A stretch of 64,000 nucleotides of DNA from Pseudisothecium myosuroides (taxonomy: Eukaryota > Streptophyta > Bryopsida > Hypnales > Lembophyllaceae). Made by a program: the position numbers and the translations under genes. The notes under the pieces are model-generated. The model made no database searches. It had not been told where the DNA came from and worked only from the letters and a program-made list of their open reading frames with translations. Shown in pieces: positions 35,359 to 48,375 of the stretch; positions within the stretch are counted from its first letter, which is position 1; each line of letters starts with the position of its first letter. The stretch covers positions 16,554,001 through 16,618,000 of the forward strand of contig OX637297.1 of NCBI GenBank assembly GCA_951799445.1. Direction: 5' to 3'.

Positions 35359-36031
35359 ATAACGAAAAGAAAAACTCTATTGAAGGTTTCAAGTTCTCCC
35401 GAAAAATTAGAGTTTTTCATTTTGCGTTTCCTTCCCCTTGTTCCCCACTTTCCACGTTCCCGTTGCGCCGCGGCGTTCCCCTCATTGGGAGCGTCGGCAT
35501 TTCCAACGGGGCCTATAAAAAGATAGCTGTAGAAAATGTCCTTTATTAAAGATTGTACAAGACTACAAGTTTTCTCCCACATCATTAACAATTAAGGACT
35601 TGCTAGACGATCTGTCTTGGCCCTCAGTAGGTGCCTCAGAAACAAATTCAAACATCTATGCATGATATACTAGCTTAGAGTAGCTTCTCAATTGTAGATA
35701 CTATGCCACCTAGCTTTGGTTAGACCCTCATATAGACAGTAATTGATTTTTGCTTTATAATTGGTTCATGATGCATATGCAATCACATATAATCCCTCCT
35801 CATCTTTTGTATCAATGCAGCTTCCATACTTAAAGCTCTCTATATTGTGCACAATTAAAAGGCTCTAGATATGTTAAGATATGGAAACATTAGAGTTGAA
35901 ACAAGCCATTGCTTCAATATGTGAAATGTTTGTTGTTGCTCATGATTCTAAATCTATAGTTGATCTTTATCCATGAAAATAGTGAGGGATTTGAAAATCA
36001 AACTAAAGTTCTTGACAAATTGGTTGTAGTA
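35359..36031. other. Intergenic region
   Basis: 35390-35520 is locally GC-rich (CGTTGCGCCGCGGCGTTCC) with CCTATAAAAAGATAG just after. It could be a transposon end or a promoter fragment. No gene recognised. Confidence 0.25.
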
Positions 36032-36306
36032 CACTATAAGAAACCTGCGTTTTTGGTGACGAGCCCTAACTTTTTATGACGGATTTTAGGTGATGTTAAT
36101 GTTAACAACCCCAAATTTTTTATGTCAACAAAAATGTTCAACGTAACGTCAATGTTAACATAAAAACATTGGATTGTCAACATTGATGTTATATTGAACA
36201 TTTTTGTTGACATACATTTTTGGGGGTTGTCAACATTGACATCACCTAAAATCCGTCATAAAAAGTTAGGGCTTGTCACCAAAAACGCGGGTTTCTTATA
36301 GTGGTA
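36029..36306. mobile_element. CACTA-type foldback MITE (272 bp) with GTA duplication
   Basis: The element is 36032-36303. It starts CACTATAAGAAACCTGCG and ends with the inverse, CGGGTTTCTTATAGTG. The arms match inward for over 100 bases, so nearly the whole element is one inverted repeat. GTA flanks both sides (36029-36031 and 36304-36306), the 3-bp duplication typical of CACTA transposition. No coding sequence. Its terminus differs from the large CACTA element (CACTACAAG), so another CACTA family probably mobilised it. Confidence 0.85.
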
Positions 36307-36844
36307 ATTTTTTAAGCCAAAAAAACCATAAAGCTATAGTACATCACTAAGTTTTTGGATCTTTGGCAAAGCATCTACCTTTGATTATTGTATTCCAAGA
36401 CCTCTTAGGATAATTATGTGGCCCAAACATGATAAGTGATTGTAAAGAAACTTCCACTCAGCACTATATTTTATAAATTGAAAAATTATCTATATAATAA
36501 AAAAATAAGTAATCATATTTGGATTAGAGTTACAATCTTCAAGAAAATCTTTATTAAAAAAATTCAAACTCATTAATAAGTAGTTCATGAGAAATTAAAA
36601 GATACAACAATAGAAATTCAAATAAAAAGATATAAATTGAAAACTTGAACACCATATAAGAATCAAATTTATGAGAACTTTAGGTAAGTTAACTTGACTC
36701 TAGTTGAATCAATCATTTATAAGGTAGTTTAAGCAAGAATAGATTGTTGCTATGTGACTAAGGGCTACCTATAGTCAAGTCAATTTGACTTGAATCAAGA
36801 TACTTACCAACTACTAATTTGCCAACATTGCATTTTTTGTTGTC
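36307..36844. other. AT-rich intergenic region
   Basis: No feature recognised. Confidence 0.3.
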
Positions 36845-37759
36845 TTAGTTTGGATTGGTAGAGTCTTCCCCAACTCAGTCAACACCTTAGGAGGAGGCAA
36901 ACTCTTGAGATTGATCAAGACGTTTCTCAAGCTGAGAATGTTGGTCGCCTACGTGGGCATGTAGTTTTGGAAATGGTTGACCTTGTTGTAGTATGCCAAT
37001 ATTTTTCATGATGATTTGTTTTTCCAAATCCAAACTACAGAACATTCTTTAAATTTTTCAAACTTTGCCTCAACCCTAGATAAATCTTTTTTTCTCTTAG
37101 ACGCCTCCACCCTGTACTACCCATTCACCATCCACAATTTTCCAAACTGCACATCTTTGAAGTCTTTTGGTTTCATTTTCAGCTTCTAGAGCATCGCACA
37201 CAACGTCATTATCTTGTCAGGGTTGGGCATCTCCAGAAAAAATTGGAGCAAAAGCATCAACTCTTTTTTCTTCAAGCCTCCAAATGTTGAGGTTCTCTGA
37301 AGGGATCTCAAGCTACTCAATGGAGATTGTAAATTTCTTGTCAATCTCAAATATATACGAGTCCATGCCAAACGCCCAATAGTCCTCGTAAATTTTCTTG
37401 GACTCATCATAATTGAGCTCATGTTGGCTCCCGTGCACGTTTTTTGGCAACATGCTTAGAACTAAGGCCATATTGTCTTCCTCCATTGCTTTTGATGATG
37501 CTTTGATAGCGGCCTTCTTTCGAGTTTTGCTTCCTCCCAACGAACTTATAAACGCGAAACCCCTAGCATCTCTTTGGATGATTTTTTTCTTTATCTTGCT
37601 CCGCCTGATCCGTGTGGTCTCCACAACAAGACACCCATGACTCCTTCCCGCTCCGTTGTACTCCTTTGCAATGGAAATTGGCATCATGTTCTTTCCCTTT
37701 TCCTTGTTTTTTAGCTTGTTGTTCTCAAAGCTTTTTAGTACTACATTGACCCTATACAT
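36845..37759 (-). pseudogene. Decayed frame of unknown function, probably transposon-derived
   Basis: A single minus-strand frame is readable for 305 codons if nine stops are ignored. It includes RGFAFISSLGGSKTRKKAA, YDESKKIYEDYWAFGMDSYI, ENETKRLQRCAVWKIVDGEW and a final helical GDQHSQLEKRLDQSQEFAS. The first 148 codons are open (37313-37759) and the stops are concentrated in the last third. Composition is protein-like: charged helices, a Trp/Gly-rich centre and a Gln-rich C-terminus. I do not recognise the family; a CACTA accessory protein is possible by analogy. Confidence 0.4.
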
Positions 37760-40588
37760 CGAGGTCTTGGGTCAAAGGGGTCCTTCATCCTTAAATTGGT
37801 ACCATTTTGTTCCATGTGACTTACAATATTTTTTTGCAATCTACTATAATTTGCGTCATCAAGGCTCCTGTATGTTGTTACAATCGACACTATGATGTTC
37901 TTTGAGGGTACAATGTAGGAAAACATATATTTTGCGTTCTAATTAAGTTGTATGGTTTTTGCACAAGACAATGAGGATCTTGTGTGGACCATTGCTCAAA
38001 TCAGTCACTACATTACAATAAGAAATAGCCTTGCAAAGAGCTGTTGATATCCAAACAGTAGGGAATAATAGCAAAAAAAAAAAATTCTTGAAACATCTCT
38101 TTTACACAAAGAGCACTTATCTAATCTTCTCTTTTCCAATGCAAAATAGCTACTTGAACAAGTACTCCTTATTTTTAGTACAAATCATATGACTATCTTA
38201 GACACAGTTCCATCACAACATTTTGCATATAGACTCAGAGTTATTTGATTTCATTAGATTCAAAACAACAAATTATAGAGCCACCTTAGTAATGAAAAAA
38301 ATATAAAGTAAAAAAAAGAATTATTTTTTTTCGAAACAAAATAGGTATTCCTCATATAACCCACTTATCATAAGAAATCAACCCACGTATTATAAGAAAT
38401 CAAGAACAAGATTAATGTAGTGTAATAAAGTAGCTTCATAGTAAGCATTCAAACATTTTATAGAAATTCCATAATATTATACAACTCTTTTTTCTTAATT
38501 GGGACTAAAGTAGAGTAAAGGAAATAAATCTTATTTGTGTCTTCTAAGAGATTTTGTGAATATTAGCACTACTTGCATCCATGTACTACAATGGATTGTT
38601 AGTCTGTAATGGAACGTATGCAAGGTGTCTTTAGTGCTAATAACTTGTTATTGCTGTCACATCAAATAGCTTAAAAACAAACAACCTTGCAAAAGTCCAA
38701 ACGTAATATCAAATGATATAGAACAAAGAATTAAAATATCAAAACATGACTGCTTTGGGTAGATTGTCTAGAAGCTATGTTTTGAAGTAGAAACTCCTTC
38801 TCCTTGGCACAAATCATAAAGAGTATTGCTTTGTGTATACTCTCTAGCAAAAAGCTAATGGAAAAATCAGGAGCTAAAAAGAAGAAACTTAGCAGCAAGG
38901 AAGCCTAATTATTGTATTTTGGTACTCTCTAGTGCTTCCTAGTTTTATCCAACTAGTGGAAAGCATCCAAGTAAGTGGAATAGTTGGTTTAAGTTAAGGT
39001 AATCAATTCTTGTGCAATAAAGCAATCATCATGTCAATATGGAGGTAGTTGAATGAAGTAGATAGGACTAATTACGTAGGAATCAATATTAGCTTGGCAA
39101 ATAGCCTCCAAATCAAGTATTAACAAACTAAGGTTAATCCAACATCGAGTGGTATGTGATGTAAGTCACATATCATACATCCAACAAATAGATTTAGGGA
39201 TTTAATTTGCTTGCCTAGTTGGAACGTTTAACTATAACTAACAGGTGGCACATATATGTATAACAAATGTATAACAAACATCTTAATTACTGTTAATGCT
39301 GTTGGTAACAAGGGATATTAACCTTTAGAGGTAGTTTAGCTGAAAAAAATAGGTAGTGAGATAAATCTCTCCTTATTAGCATCTTTTAAGAAAAAGAAAG
39401 AGTAAGAAAAATCAAGTCTTTAAGCTTGATTAAATCATGAAAACTCAGAAAGAATGATACAAGTTGGCAAACCTTAGTAAGCCTATTGCTATAATTTGCA
39501 AAGCTTTATCAAATTCTGTATTAGTTTTTTGAGTTCCATAACATCACATATATATGAATGTTGCATAGATATACTAGAAGCATATTTAAACATCAATACT
39601 AGGATAAAAACTTGAATTGTAAATCTAGAAAAAAAAAAAATTCAACAAACTGCAGGGCTTGAATTGCGCAAGATAGCATAGTGAAATGATAATTTTTTAA
39701 AAAAAATTGAAAAATTGAAAAAAAATTATATTAAAATTATTGTTAACTTTGTCACTTTAGCAACTTGACAAGGCACTACTACCGCCACTTCTGATAGTTT
39801 TTTTAATGATTTTTTAATAATTTAATAAAAATTAGTTTTTTTAGATTTTTTAAAATTAATTTTAAAAGATTAAAAGATTTTAAGAGATTAATTTTAAAAT
39901 TATAAAATTTTATATTAATTTTATATTATTTAGAATTCAAATCAATAGTTTACTGTTTACAGCTTTGGGAGCAGCCCTCTTGCAACCTTCTTAAGGCCTT
40001 AGATTTTTTGTAATGCTTTGTACAATGAAACTGGAAGCATTGTAGGATAATTCTTGTATTTTATGGTAAAGCTGAGGTAGCCAGACGCTAGGGTGAGGAC
40101 AATAATTCAACATTCTACTTCATTTGGTTTTTTCTAGGTCCAATACTCCTCAAGGACGAGCTCGTCGCTATAGTCTTCTAGGTTCTCATCACCTTCAATG
40201 ATAAACCTCCTTAAATATGCTTCGAGTTGAGTTGTCTGGTCTTCCATCTCTACATCTTTGAACAATTTAATTAGGATTCAAGTTGATTTGAGCTAAAAAG
40301 TTATATTAAAAGAACAAATGAATACAACAACAAAAATTTTATAACTTCAATCATCTTGGTTTTGTGATGTTTTCGAGTATGTTTCTTCGGGTATTATTAA
40401 AATGAACTTCAATTTTTTTCATGTTTTGTTTATCAAATTCAACTTGAATTGAGTTGAACATATCAATCATCCATTTTCTTTTGAAATGAAACCAGTCGTT
40501 TCTAAAACCTTATTTTTTTTCTCAAAATTTTGTGGTTTATTTGAGCTTTCCTTTGGAAGGTAATGAAGAGAACTTCACTATTGGGTAG
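37760..40588. other. AT-rich intergenic region
   Basis: No gene found. 39680-39940 is extremely AT-rich with runs of A and T, the kind of sequence that can act as a matrix-attachment region, but I have no direct evidence for that role. Confidence 0.3.
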
Positions 40589-40945
40589 ATGCACAATTGG
40601 GTGGCTCATTTTTGGCAAAATTCAAAGGCCAAAATGTCCCCCAATGGCATGTTTGTGAATGAAAACTTGGATGAGTTGGCTCGATGGATTTTCAAACTGC
40701 TGGTTGGGAGCAGGAGGGGTGTGGCACCTAATTCCAGCTGTGGATCATCTTGGGGCCAAGCCAGATCGACGGCCTCGATTCATTAGGATTTTGGGGCTTG
40801 TGGGCTTGCTGTCCGAGTTGTCCTTGTCGTCCTTGTTTAGCAGGCACGCTTGTCACGGACTTGTGTGTCATGAACTAGTTTTCATGATTGCGGTCTAGAG
40901 CTCGGCGATTGAGTAGTGTAGTCTGATTACCTTGCAATTTCAACT

Positions 40946-42046
40946 ATGAGTGGTAGTGAGGATGAGCATGTGGAATGGGATGACGTCAAATAACAAGGTG
41001 TAAGAGTGAAAGCAGAGAAAGTAGACAATCAATGAGCACCGCCGCTATATGCCGAAGAACCCATATTGTTGCTTGATTTGGAGAATGCAGCCCCAATTAT
41101 TCGCAAGCAATTTGAAGACTTCTGTGGCATGTGCAATAGAGGTCCTTCCTTGAAGCAGCTAAAGATAGGTCGTGACGTTATAGAGGCGAAGGTGGAGAAG
41201 TTTTTTGGACCCTGCAACAGCAAATTTTTTTATAGCTACAACTACCACGAGGACCAGGCAGTTAGCAAAGAGGTGGAGCGGTTGTAGATGATTTGCCACC
41301 AACAAATGATGGTGCCATACAGTTGCACCATCAACAAAGCCGAGGCTCGTTGGTTTGCATTGTGGAAGAGGGAACCCAAGGTACCCGTCAATTGGTGTGT
41401 TTTTGCTGAGTGGACTATAAAGGATTGGCTTAGGCGATTACAAAGAGTAGAAGCCAAGAAATTTTTAGGAGGTGGGATTAGTGAAAGTGGGAGAAGAAAA
41501 CAATCTTTGGACACAACTGGTCCTTCTTGCAAGCAGGACGTTCACATTTTGGATGACCAGTTGCTACTCGTCGAGATGCCCCCACCTGCCATTAGAAATA
41601 GAGCAACTACCGACGACATGATTTTGGAGTGGACTGGGTTGTTCATCGCATTGGAAACCGAGTTGGCCTCTTCCAATGTTGGAATGATGTCGCTCTCCAA
41701 GAGAAAAGAGCGTTGCGGCCAGGAGCTCTTACGGTGTACTGCCCAGCTTACGGATGGGCAGCAGCTACGTGAAGGTGCCTCTGCTAAACTTGCACAAATT
41801 GAAGCAGATCTAAAAGTGTTAAGAGCCTAGGTGGTTGATATTCTAGAAGTTTGTTTTGAGAGCTTGCTAGGTGTTGTCCCGTTGTTGCGAAGCTTCCACT
41901 CGCATGTGGATATGGTGCAGACCTTTAAAAAGATGTTTGGTAAAAGTGAACGGGACCACGCCAAGGCAATAGATGAGAGCAATACAGTGGAGATAGAGTG
42001 GGATGCCGCTGCACAAAAAAAAAAGTTCTTGCAAGGCAGAAGGTAG
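40946..42046 (+). pseudogene. Decayed frame of unknown function, transposon-like
   Basis: One plus-strand frame starts MSGSEDEHVEWDDV and runs 367 codons, broken by TAA at 40991, TGA at 41033, TAG at 41285 and TAG at 41828, with no frameshift. It holds PILLLDLENAAPIIRKQFED, KVEKFFGPCNSKFFYSYNY, a Trp-rich WKREPKVPVNWCVFAEW segment, and then a probable coiled coil (KERCGQELLRCTAQLTDG, KLAQIEADLKVLR). The final part is acidic/basic. An open stretch in the same frame also lies upstream (40589-40786, including NWVAHFWQNSKAKMSPNG). A retroelement or CACTA accessory protein is the best guess; I cannot name a family. Confidence 0.4.
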
Positions 42047-43600
42047 AGGTTCAATCACAACTACGGCTGCTAAAGTTGGGATATGAGCTGCCAACCCTAC
42101 ATCCACGGCCGCCATGCTTTGCAAGATCAAGGAGTGCCGACTTTGATGACTGTTGGTCTGTTGCGTGATTTCCACCCTTGTTCATACTGCTTAAGCCCTT
42201 TTGTACTTGCATGGGATTGTACAATTTCTTCATATAGGCATGGTTACCATTCTTGGTATGCAAAATCGTAGTTTGGGAACAACACAAAGTGTTGTTTTAC
42301 GGGCTATAGGGAAGAAATGCACCCTACTTGGTGGCGCTTTTTGGACTTCCAAAGCATCCTTCAATGGAAGAAGAAAGCAAACTGCTTAAAAGAATCCTTG
42401 ACGGACTTGGTGAGTTCTCTTACGATGGCTCAGTTCAATATGGAGCTGCCTATTTTTTGGTTAAAGTTTCCTTATATTGTGACCTAGATTTCCTCTACTG
42501 AGATATTACAGTTCTCTTATGGTGACTTTATTTGCTTAAGAGTGTTATTTCTCTTAAAAATTCTTTCATTGCCCTTAATTATAATAGAAATTTGTGAATG
42601 ACAAGAAATTGCCTTCGGTGTTGACCTCAGTTCTTCTGCTAGGTCTTGAAGTAATAGGTTGCAATTGAGAGTATATCACAATACTACAAGAGGAAGGGTG
42701 CTTTTTAGTATGACCAATCAGAATGAAATTACTTTAAGACTCTTGGAACTTCTAGAAGGTTGCGATGAACAAGAAAATTAAGCAAACTCAAACCTCGAAA
42801 TGCTTATTGGTTACAATGTTCGGTGATTCTAGCAACTAATGCCGCCTTTTAGGGTGGGGAAAGGATTACGAGGTTTGGGAGCTAGAATGGGACAATGGTT
42901 TGTAAGGGCTACCAGGTTTGGGAGGGCGCAGTGGTTGCATGTGAGTGTGTTTGTGAGTGTTTGTAGTGAATTATGGAGAGCAGGAGGAGCTGTAGCGTTT
43001 GTTGGGGACAAGACGAGACACATGCCATCACTACCCTCTTGCAGGGGCGTGTTCATTGTTGTTGCGTTCTTTGGCATGAGCCGTGACTTCATCTTCATGG
43101 CACTAGATCTTTGGTCTGAAGAATATCTTGCTGCTCAACTTGGTGAACACTCCATCTGTCCCTCTTTGTTTTTTTGTTCTTGCATCTCATTGGGCTCCTT
43201 TTGTGAACCTGAACCTCACTTCATTCCTTGTGAGAGCTCCCCTGAAATCTGTAACATAAATGGAATCATGGGGATACCATATTATAACATCGCATCTGTG
43301 AGCTTGGCACAGGTTTCTTCTTGTTCTAAAGATTCTTTCGCATGTTTTGATCTGAATCTTGCATTTCCTTGATGTAGAGATGAAAGAAAACTATCTATTT
43401 AGGTGAATTGTTTGAATCTTCGAGGAATTTGTTTGTGATTATGTTGGAGTTGAAGTAGTGCAGGGGTGGTCATTCATTTTTTATTTTTTTTTTCTCCTGG
43501 CCTTTGAATGCAAGAAGAAGCTTGTTGCCATGGAAGAGTAGCCTGCGTCCGCCGGTCCACGCGTGTCGCAGACAAAGAAGGGCGATGTCGATATTATGAA
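42047..43600. other. Intergenic region with weak coding signals
   Basis: The longest plus-strand open stretch is 42839-43372 (177 codons), which has no recognisable domain. No clear transposon ends. I leave it unassigned. Confidence 0.25.
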
Positions 43601-43624
43601 ATCCACTTTTGTGTTGACGCTACT

Positions 43625-43745
43625 AGAAAATCCATGACCGAAACAACAAAAATTTGACTGAAATCTATTGTTCAATTCAGTTGTTTCGGTCACATTGTCC
43701 CGGTCAAAATCAAACCGAAATTTGTTGTTCAATTTTGTTGATTTA
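43625..43745. repeat. Inverted-repeat remnant with GACCGAAACAAC arms
   Basis: GACCGAAACAAC near 43637 is mirrored by GTTGTTTCGGTC near 43680, with another partially matching arm up to 43740. It has the shape of a degraded MITE or hairpin. No duplication of a target site could be identified. Confidence 0.35.
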
Positions 43746-43799
43746 GACAATGAAAATTTAAAAATTTAAAAAAAGAAGTTGTATAGACCAGTGCCACAT

Positions 43800-44055
43800 T
43801 GACGAATGAAAAGCTACCATGTGGCAATAGTGCCACAAAGGCAGTGCCATGTAAGCAGCCCCCGCCACATGGATAGCCCCACCATGCGGGCAGAGGCACC
43901 ATGTAGGTAGCCCCCGCCACCCGAGCAGCTGCCACGTAGGCAACCCCACCACGCGGGCAAGAAGCGCCATGTAGGCAGCTCCCGGTGAGGTTTGAACCTT
44001 GGACCTCAAGGTTGGAGGTCCAAGGTTCTAACCATTGTACCAAAAGTACTACCAA
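43800..44055 (-). repeat. tRNA-derived (SINE-like) element with GC-rich internal repeats
   Basis: On the minus strand a tRNA-like head lies at 43985-44055. TGGTACAATGGTTAGAAC (complement of about 44025-44042) fits the A box and GGTTCAAACC (complement of 43989-43998) fits the B box of polymerase III promoters. Between them is an 11-bp hairpin with CCTTGGACCTC arms. The following ~180 bases are a GC-rich run of similar units (GCCATGTAAGCAGCCCC, CACCATGTAGGTAGCCCCC, GCCACGTAGGCAACCCC, GCCATGTAGGCAGCTCCC). It is not a plausible functional tRNA gene because the anticodon arm is over-extended. A SINE or a tRNA-derived repeat fits best. Confidence 0.5.
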
Positions 44056-44582
44056 ATGTATACTAGGTAGATTTTAATTTGATTTATTCTTTCCCGGGTG
44101 CATGCTTGGGTGTCTTGCAAAATTCAGTAGACTTTGAAAGCCAATTTTTCCTTCATACTTTGTCCGTTTTTCATAAAAATTGTTGGAAAAGTTTTGTATT
44201 CAAGTCTAGTTTATGTGGCAAAATTTTCAGTTTTTTCTAAGATGTTCAGAATTATTAGTATTCAAGCATTTTAGTAGAAGGTGCTTTGGCTCCAATTCAC
44301 ATTTCTTTTGTAGTTCAAAACTTAAAGTTTGAATAGCTCTAAACTTAGTTAGTTTGAATATTTCTAAACCTAATTAGAGTTTGACTAGTTAAAAATTTTA
44401 AATTTAAATTTTAAATAATTCAAATTTCAATAGTGTAGTTTGAGTAGCTCAATGTGAATTTGGAAGTATTCAATTTTGAGTAGTTGAAAACTTGGAAGTC
44501 AAATGTTGAAGAAATTCAATTAAAATAGTTTAAAATTTTGAATCAAATGCTCTATAATTTAAAATTTGTACTATTTTGAATT
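44056..44582. other. AT-rich intergenic region
   Basis: Low-complexity sequence with repeated AAATTTTAAATTTAAATTTT and TTTGAGTAG-like words. No gene. Confidence 0.3.
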
Positions 44583-44981
44583 TTAACCCCTAAAGTTCCA
44601 TGACTATGTTTTTACCAAAAACACTCAAAAACTGCCATTTTTAGTACAAGTACCAAATTTTTGAAAAAAAAACTTTTTTGACACATGTAACCGTCGGATC
44701 TTATAGTAAACTAGTTTTAGAAGATGTTGAAAAATTTTCAGAATTTTCCACCACGTGGATTGGAAGATATTAGCATTTGAATTGGCAAAAATCCTTTTTT
44801 TGTTCCTGCGAAAAATAGGGCAGCTGCACTTCACAGGGTCACATTTGTATGAAAAAATGTCCAAAACGGTGGTGCTCCTTTGAATTATTTTTCCTAAACA
44901 AGTTGGCTACATGCTTAAAAAGTTTCAAATCATTTGGAATTGTACAACATATACAAAAAAAATAGTAAGTATGCCATATTT
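44583..44981. mobile_element. Truncated relative of the 908-bp TTAA element
   Basis: It begins TTAACCCCTAAAGTTCC. It then shares, in order with 30545-31452, ACACTCAAAAACTGCCATTT, an AACC..GGATCTTA segment, GAAAAATTTTCAGAATTTT and GGAAGATATT. Further on it shares a segment around CAAATCATTTGGAATTG. No right terminus is visible. Sequence similarity fades near the left border of the DUF7869 transposon, which may have truncated it. Confidence 0.5.
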
Positions 44982-45050
44982 AACTACTTCTGGACTTTCA
45001 ATAGCCTAGAAGTAAAGAGGCGGTGAAATCCCTTGATGTTTTCCTATGGA

Positions 45051-46406
45051 TCTGGAGATCTCCTGAAATAGGAACGCTTTGCATGCATCCAATTCAGCAC
45101 CCACAAGTATGTCGGGGAGTGCTTCATGTGCTTGGAAATGAAAGAAATTGTGTAGTTGTAACATAGCGGATCCGTGGTAGAGTTCACATGATTGTATTGG
45201 GAGATTTGTGGACCGGGTTTCTGTAGTTTAGGCATCCAATTTACAACACAACTGAAGTCTCAGAACCTATCGAGAGATCCCCCGATGACCACCACTCGTT
45301 GCAAACATGGCTCCTATCCCATATTAATTCCTCAGTGAGCGCTGATCTTCACATAATTCTATCGGGAGATCCCCTGACGGGGTGGTAGAATATGAGTCGG
45401 CTTCACTGACAATCTTGGTGTCAAAGTGGTAGAATTTGATTCCTGTGCTAAAGTGCAAGTGATATCCGAGTTCATCAAGAATGATTCACAATAAGGCACA
45501 AGGGGGACGATTCTTTCAAAGATATATGGTATCCCGAGAGTTCAAAGGAAGTACACACAAGTGGATTTGAAATTCAAACATCAGTTGACAATTACCAAAT
45601 GAGCAATTCCTCTTGGAAATAAGGAGTCCGATCCTAGGATTCACCGGGAGATCCCCCGACGGACTGCTAACATAGTGGAGCTAAGGTAGTTAGGATATGA
45701 CGAAGTGACAGGGGCATATTACAGTAACTTACTCACAGTGACATTTGAAGAACTGTAGACCACTGAGTCACAGGTGCTCAGACGTTCAACATACATCTGA
45801 AGATGAATAACGGCTAAGTAAACATAATATTCTTCAAAAATAATGACATTAGTTTCAGTTTGTGTAAAGAACATCAAGGTTCTTTCACTGCAAAAAATAG
45901 ATCCGTACTTGGTTGTCCGCTATATAATTGTGAAGATGCAAAATCTAGAGGACTAGAATTCCAATAGTGATTAACTGTGAGAGAAAAGAAATGCATTATT
46001 CAGACTCATTTGAGTGCATGTATGACCCGAGCAATGTATTCTATTCCGGACACAAACATAAACCACTTCCATTTCAGGAGATGAGAGGAAGAAAGACATC
46101 CTGCGCTTCTACTATCAAGTCATTGCCCCCGTGCCGCATGCAAAGAAGAGAAATCATAAACATATCAATATATTCATAAAGATTTATTTTACATATACAA
46201 GTCACAAAAAGCAGCTCTGAAAAATTAATCGAAGAACAGTCATACTGACTCAACGGACTGTACTTCGAAACCCTCACTTGCGACTGCGCTTACTGGATGT
46301 AGAATGCGTCATGCGATATCACGATGGCAGTCGCGCCCCGCAGAATGCATCGTGACATCTCACAATTGCCACGACGACCGATACAGTGCGTCGGGAGTTC
46401 CCACGA
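45051..46406. repeat. Palindrome array, gene-3' side (7 copies)
   Basis: Copies of a 16-bp GATC-centred palindrome lie at 45051-45066, 45270-45285, 45362-45377, 45644-45659, 46309-46324, 46350-46365 and 46391-46406. Examples are TCGAGAGATCCCCCGA, TCGGGAGATCCCCTGA and TCGGGAGTTCCCACGA. They are spaced irregularly by tens to hundreds of bases. On this side the arm is usually GGGAGATCCCCC rather than the TGGGATCCCA seen at the other end. They are candidate transposase-binding subterminal repeats. Confidence 0.7.
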
Positions 46407-48375
46407 TGGCAGTAGTGACCCCAGACTAGGCACTCAATCATGGGTCCACCACGTTTGCCCGATTCAAATTCACTAAGGCAGCCTCCCTACTCTTCTGAGG
46501 AATCGTCCGTGATTTTTGATCCACTCTCCTGGACCAATTCGCATACACTGCAGCACCCGCGTCCACCCAGGTGGGGGGACTTTTTTCAACGACCCATTTA
46601 CCGTACCAGCAATTCCGATAAATCAATTCCAGCCTCGTTTCGGAGTTATTGGGTCGCCAGTATTGAAGCAAGAACTTCCCGTTATTCACACCTCCTTCTA
46701 CTCTGCATACAGTAGACAATGCTCTTCTCTGCCAAACAGCACATGATTCCGGGACTTCCGGTCTGACAAGTACCCAACAGCTTGGTCGTATGTCTAGCCA
46801 TGGATTAAAGCTTTCCCTTGGCGCTTCATTTGTAGGGCCGCAGTAAGGCTCCGGCTCCTCTTCTTCCTCCGGAATCACGTCCATGGGATTCACCGTCGAT
46901 CTTGGGCGAGGGACTCCATTACGCGCCACCCTCCAATCGTGTTGTGGCCAGAAGCCTTCCACCAACTCCGGAGGACACTCGGGTAGTGGTTCCTTCAGCT
47001 CATCGAGAATACACTTCCAGTAATCCACGTCTGGACCAAACGCAGTTGCAAATCCCTCGCATCTAGAAATACCGTATTGCCAGTACTGAATGTATTTCTT
47101 GAGTCCTACCAACATGAAACCCTTGTTCAAGGTAGCTTTCCGTGCCGCATCCCTTGCCTTCTCTTGATTTCCATTCGGTATTGGAACCTCACTGCCCCAC
47201 ATGGGCTTAAACGGAACAGGCTTTGGACAGCCGTGAGGGAGCATGGGCCGACCATTGCTGTCTGTCTTCCAAATGCGTTCAGAAGGTTTCTTCGACGGCA
47301 ACCAGTTCGAATCAATTGCTGACCTTTTGAAGTTCATGACGGGGACCCCATCAGTGTCCACGTAGAACTTGAACAGGTGCATTTCCCCCAATCCAATCAA
47401 TTTTTCCCCGCGATCGCATTGGTAACCCTCCACGAACGACTTGAAATCCCCCACCTCCTGTATGAACTCCGGCATAAAGGACAGTTCTTGGGACTACATG
47501 AAGGCTTTCATGAGGTCAGCGACGACAAAAGTGTTCTTGGTCTTCAGGGCCTTGGAAAGGTGGCTAAAATTTGCATCGATGTCCTCGTGAGTGTGTCCGA
47601 CTAGTAGAAACCCAACCTGAATTTCCTTGAAGACACCTCCTGCAGTGAGCAAGGATAAGAACGCCATCAAATATTTGTTCTTGTTATCCTTGGCAGAGTT
47701 GTCAAGCTAAAGATATAAATTTTCAGGAAGGGGGGTACTTCCGACCCGAGCTCCAGCTTTGGTGAGGGTTAGGCTGTCCATACATCTAGACTTTCCTCTA
47801 AACAGTGCCTCGAACAATGAGTTAGCCGGCGGATATAGAAAGAGGTCGCCTGCCTCTCGAATAGGTGGACCCTCCAGCCGGCGCAACAACCTCGCCAAAG
47901 ACAAAATGGTGAAGTTGGAGTCCGCCGGCCAGCAAGATGGAGCATAATGGGCGTAAGCACTGTCACCATGGCCATGAGCTACCATTCCAGTAACGCTCAT
48001 CGGAAGCTGCCCCAAACCGGCCGTGGCCTTCATTGTCACCCGGAGTCTGGGTAGAGCCGTCTTGGATGTATCCATCTTGTCGTGAATTATACATAAAATT
48101 CTTCGAGGATCTCATTTGGATTCCTCACGCCAAGACGCATACAAACGACGGCAAAAAGCTTGGTGATTCAGATGATGAGTCCGCTGCTTCACGAACTCCA
48201 CATACTCGGGGCTTCCTTTCGGAGACTTCAGAATAAACTGCTGTAGGTCATCGCACGTAGTACATTTTGCAAACGAACTTCCGACAGGCTTAATGGAGAC
48301 GTTGTTGAAGTGCTCCCGCTTGAGTCTACTAATAGTCGACTGGCTCACGGGCGGCAGACCATAGTCGGCATTCAA

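Noticed and set aside
42839..43372. 177-codon plus-strand open stretch
   Set aside because: No domain, odd composition, comparable open stretch on the opposite strand; not enough to call a gene.
43985..44055. Functional tRNA gene on the minus strand
   Set aside because: A and B boxes are present, but the anticodon arm is an 11-bp stem and the acceptor ends do not pair; better explained as a tRNA-derived repeat.
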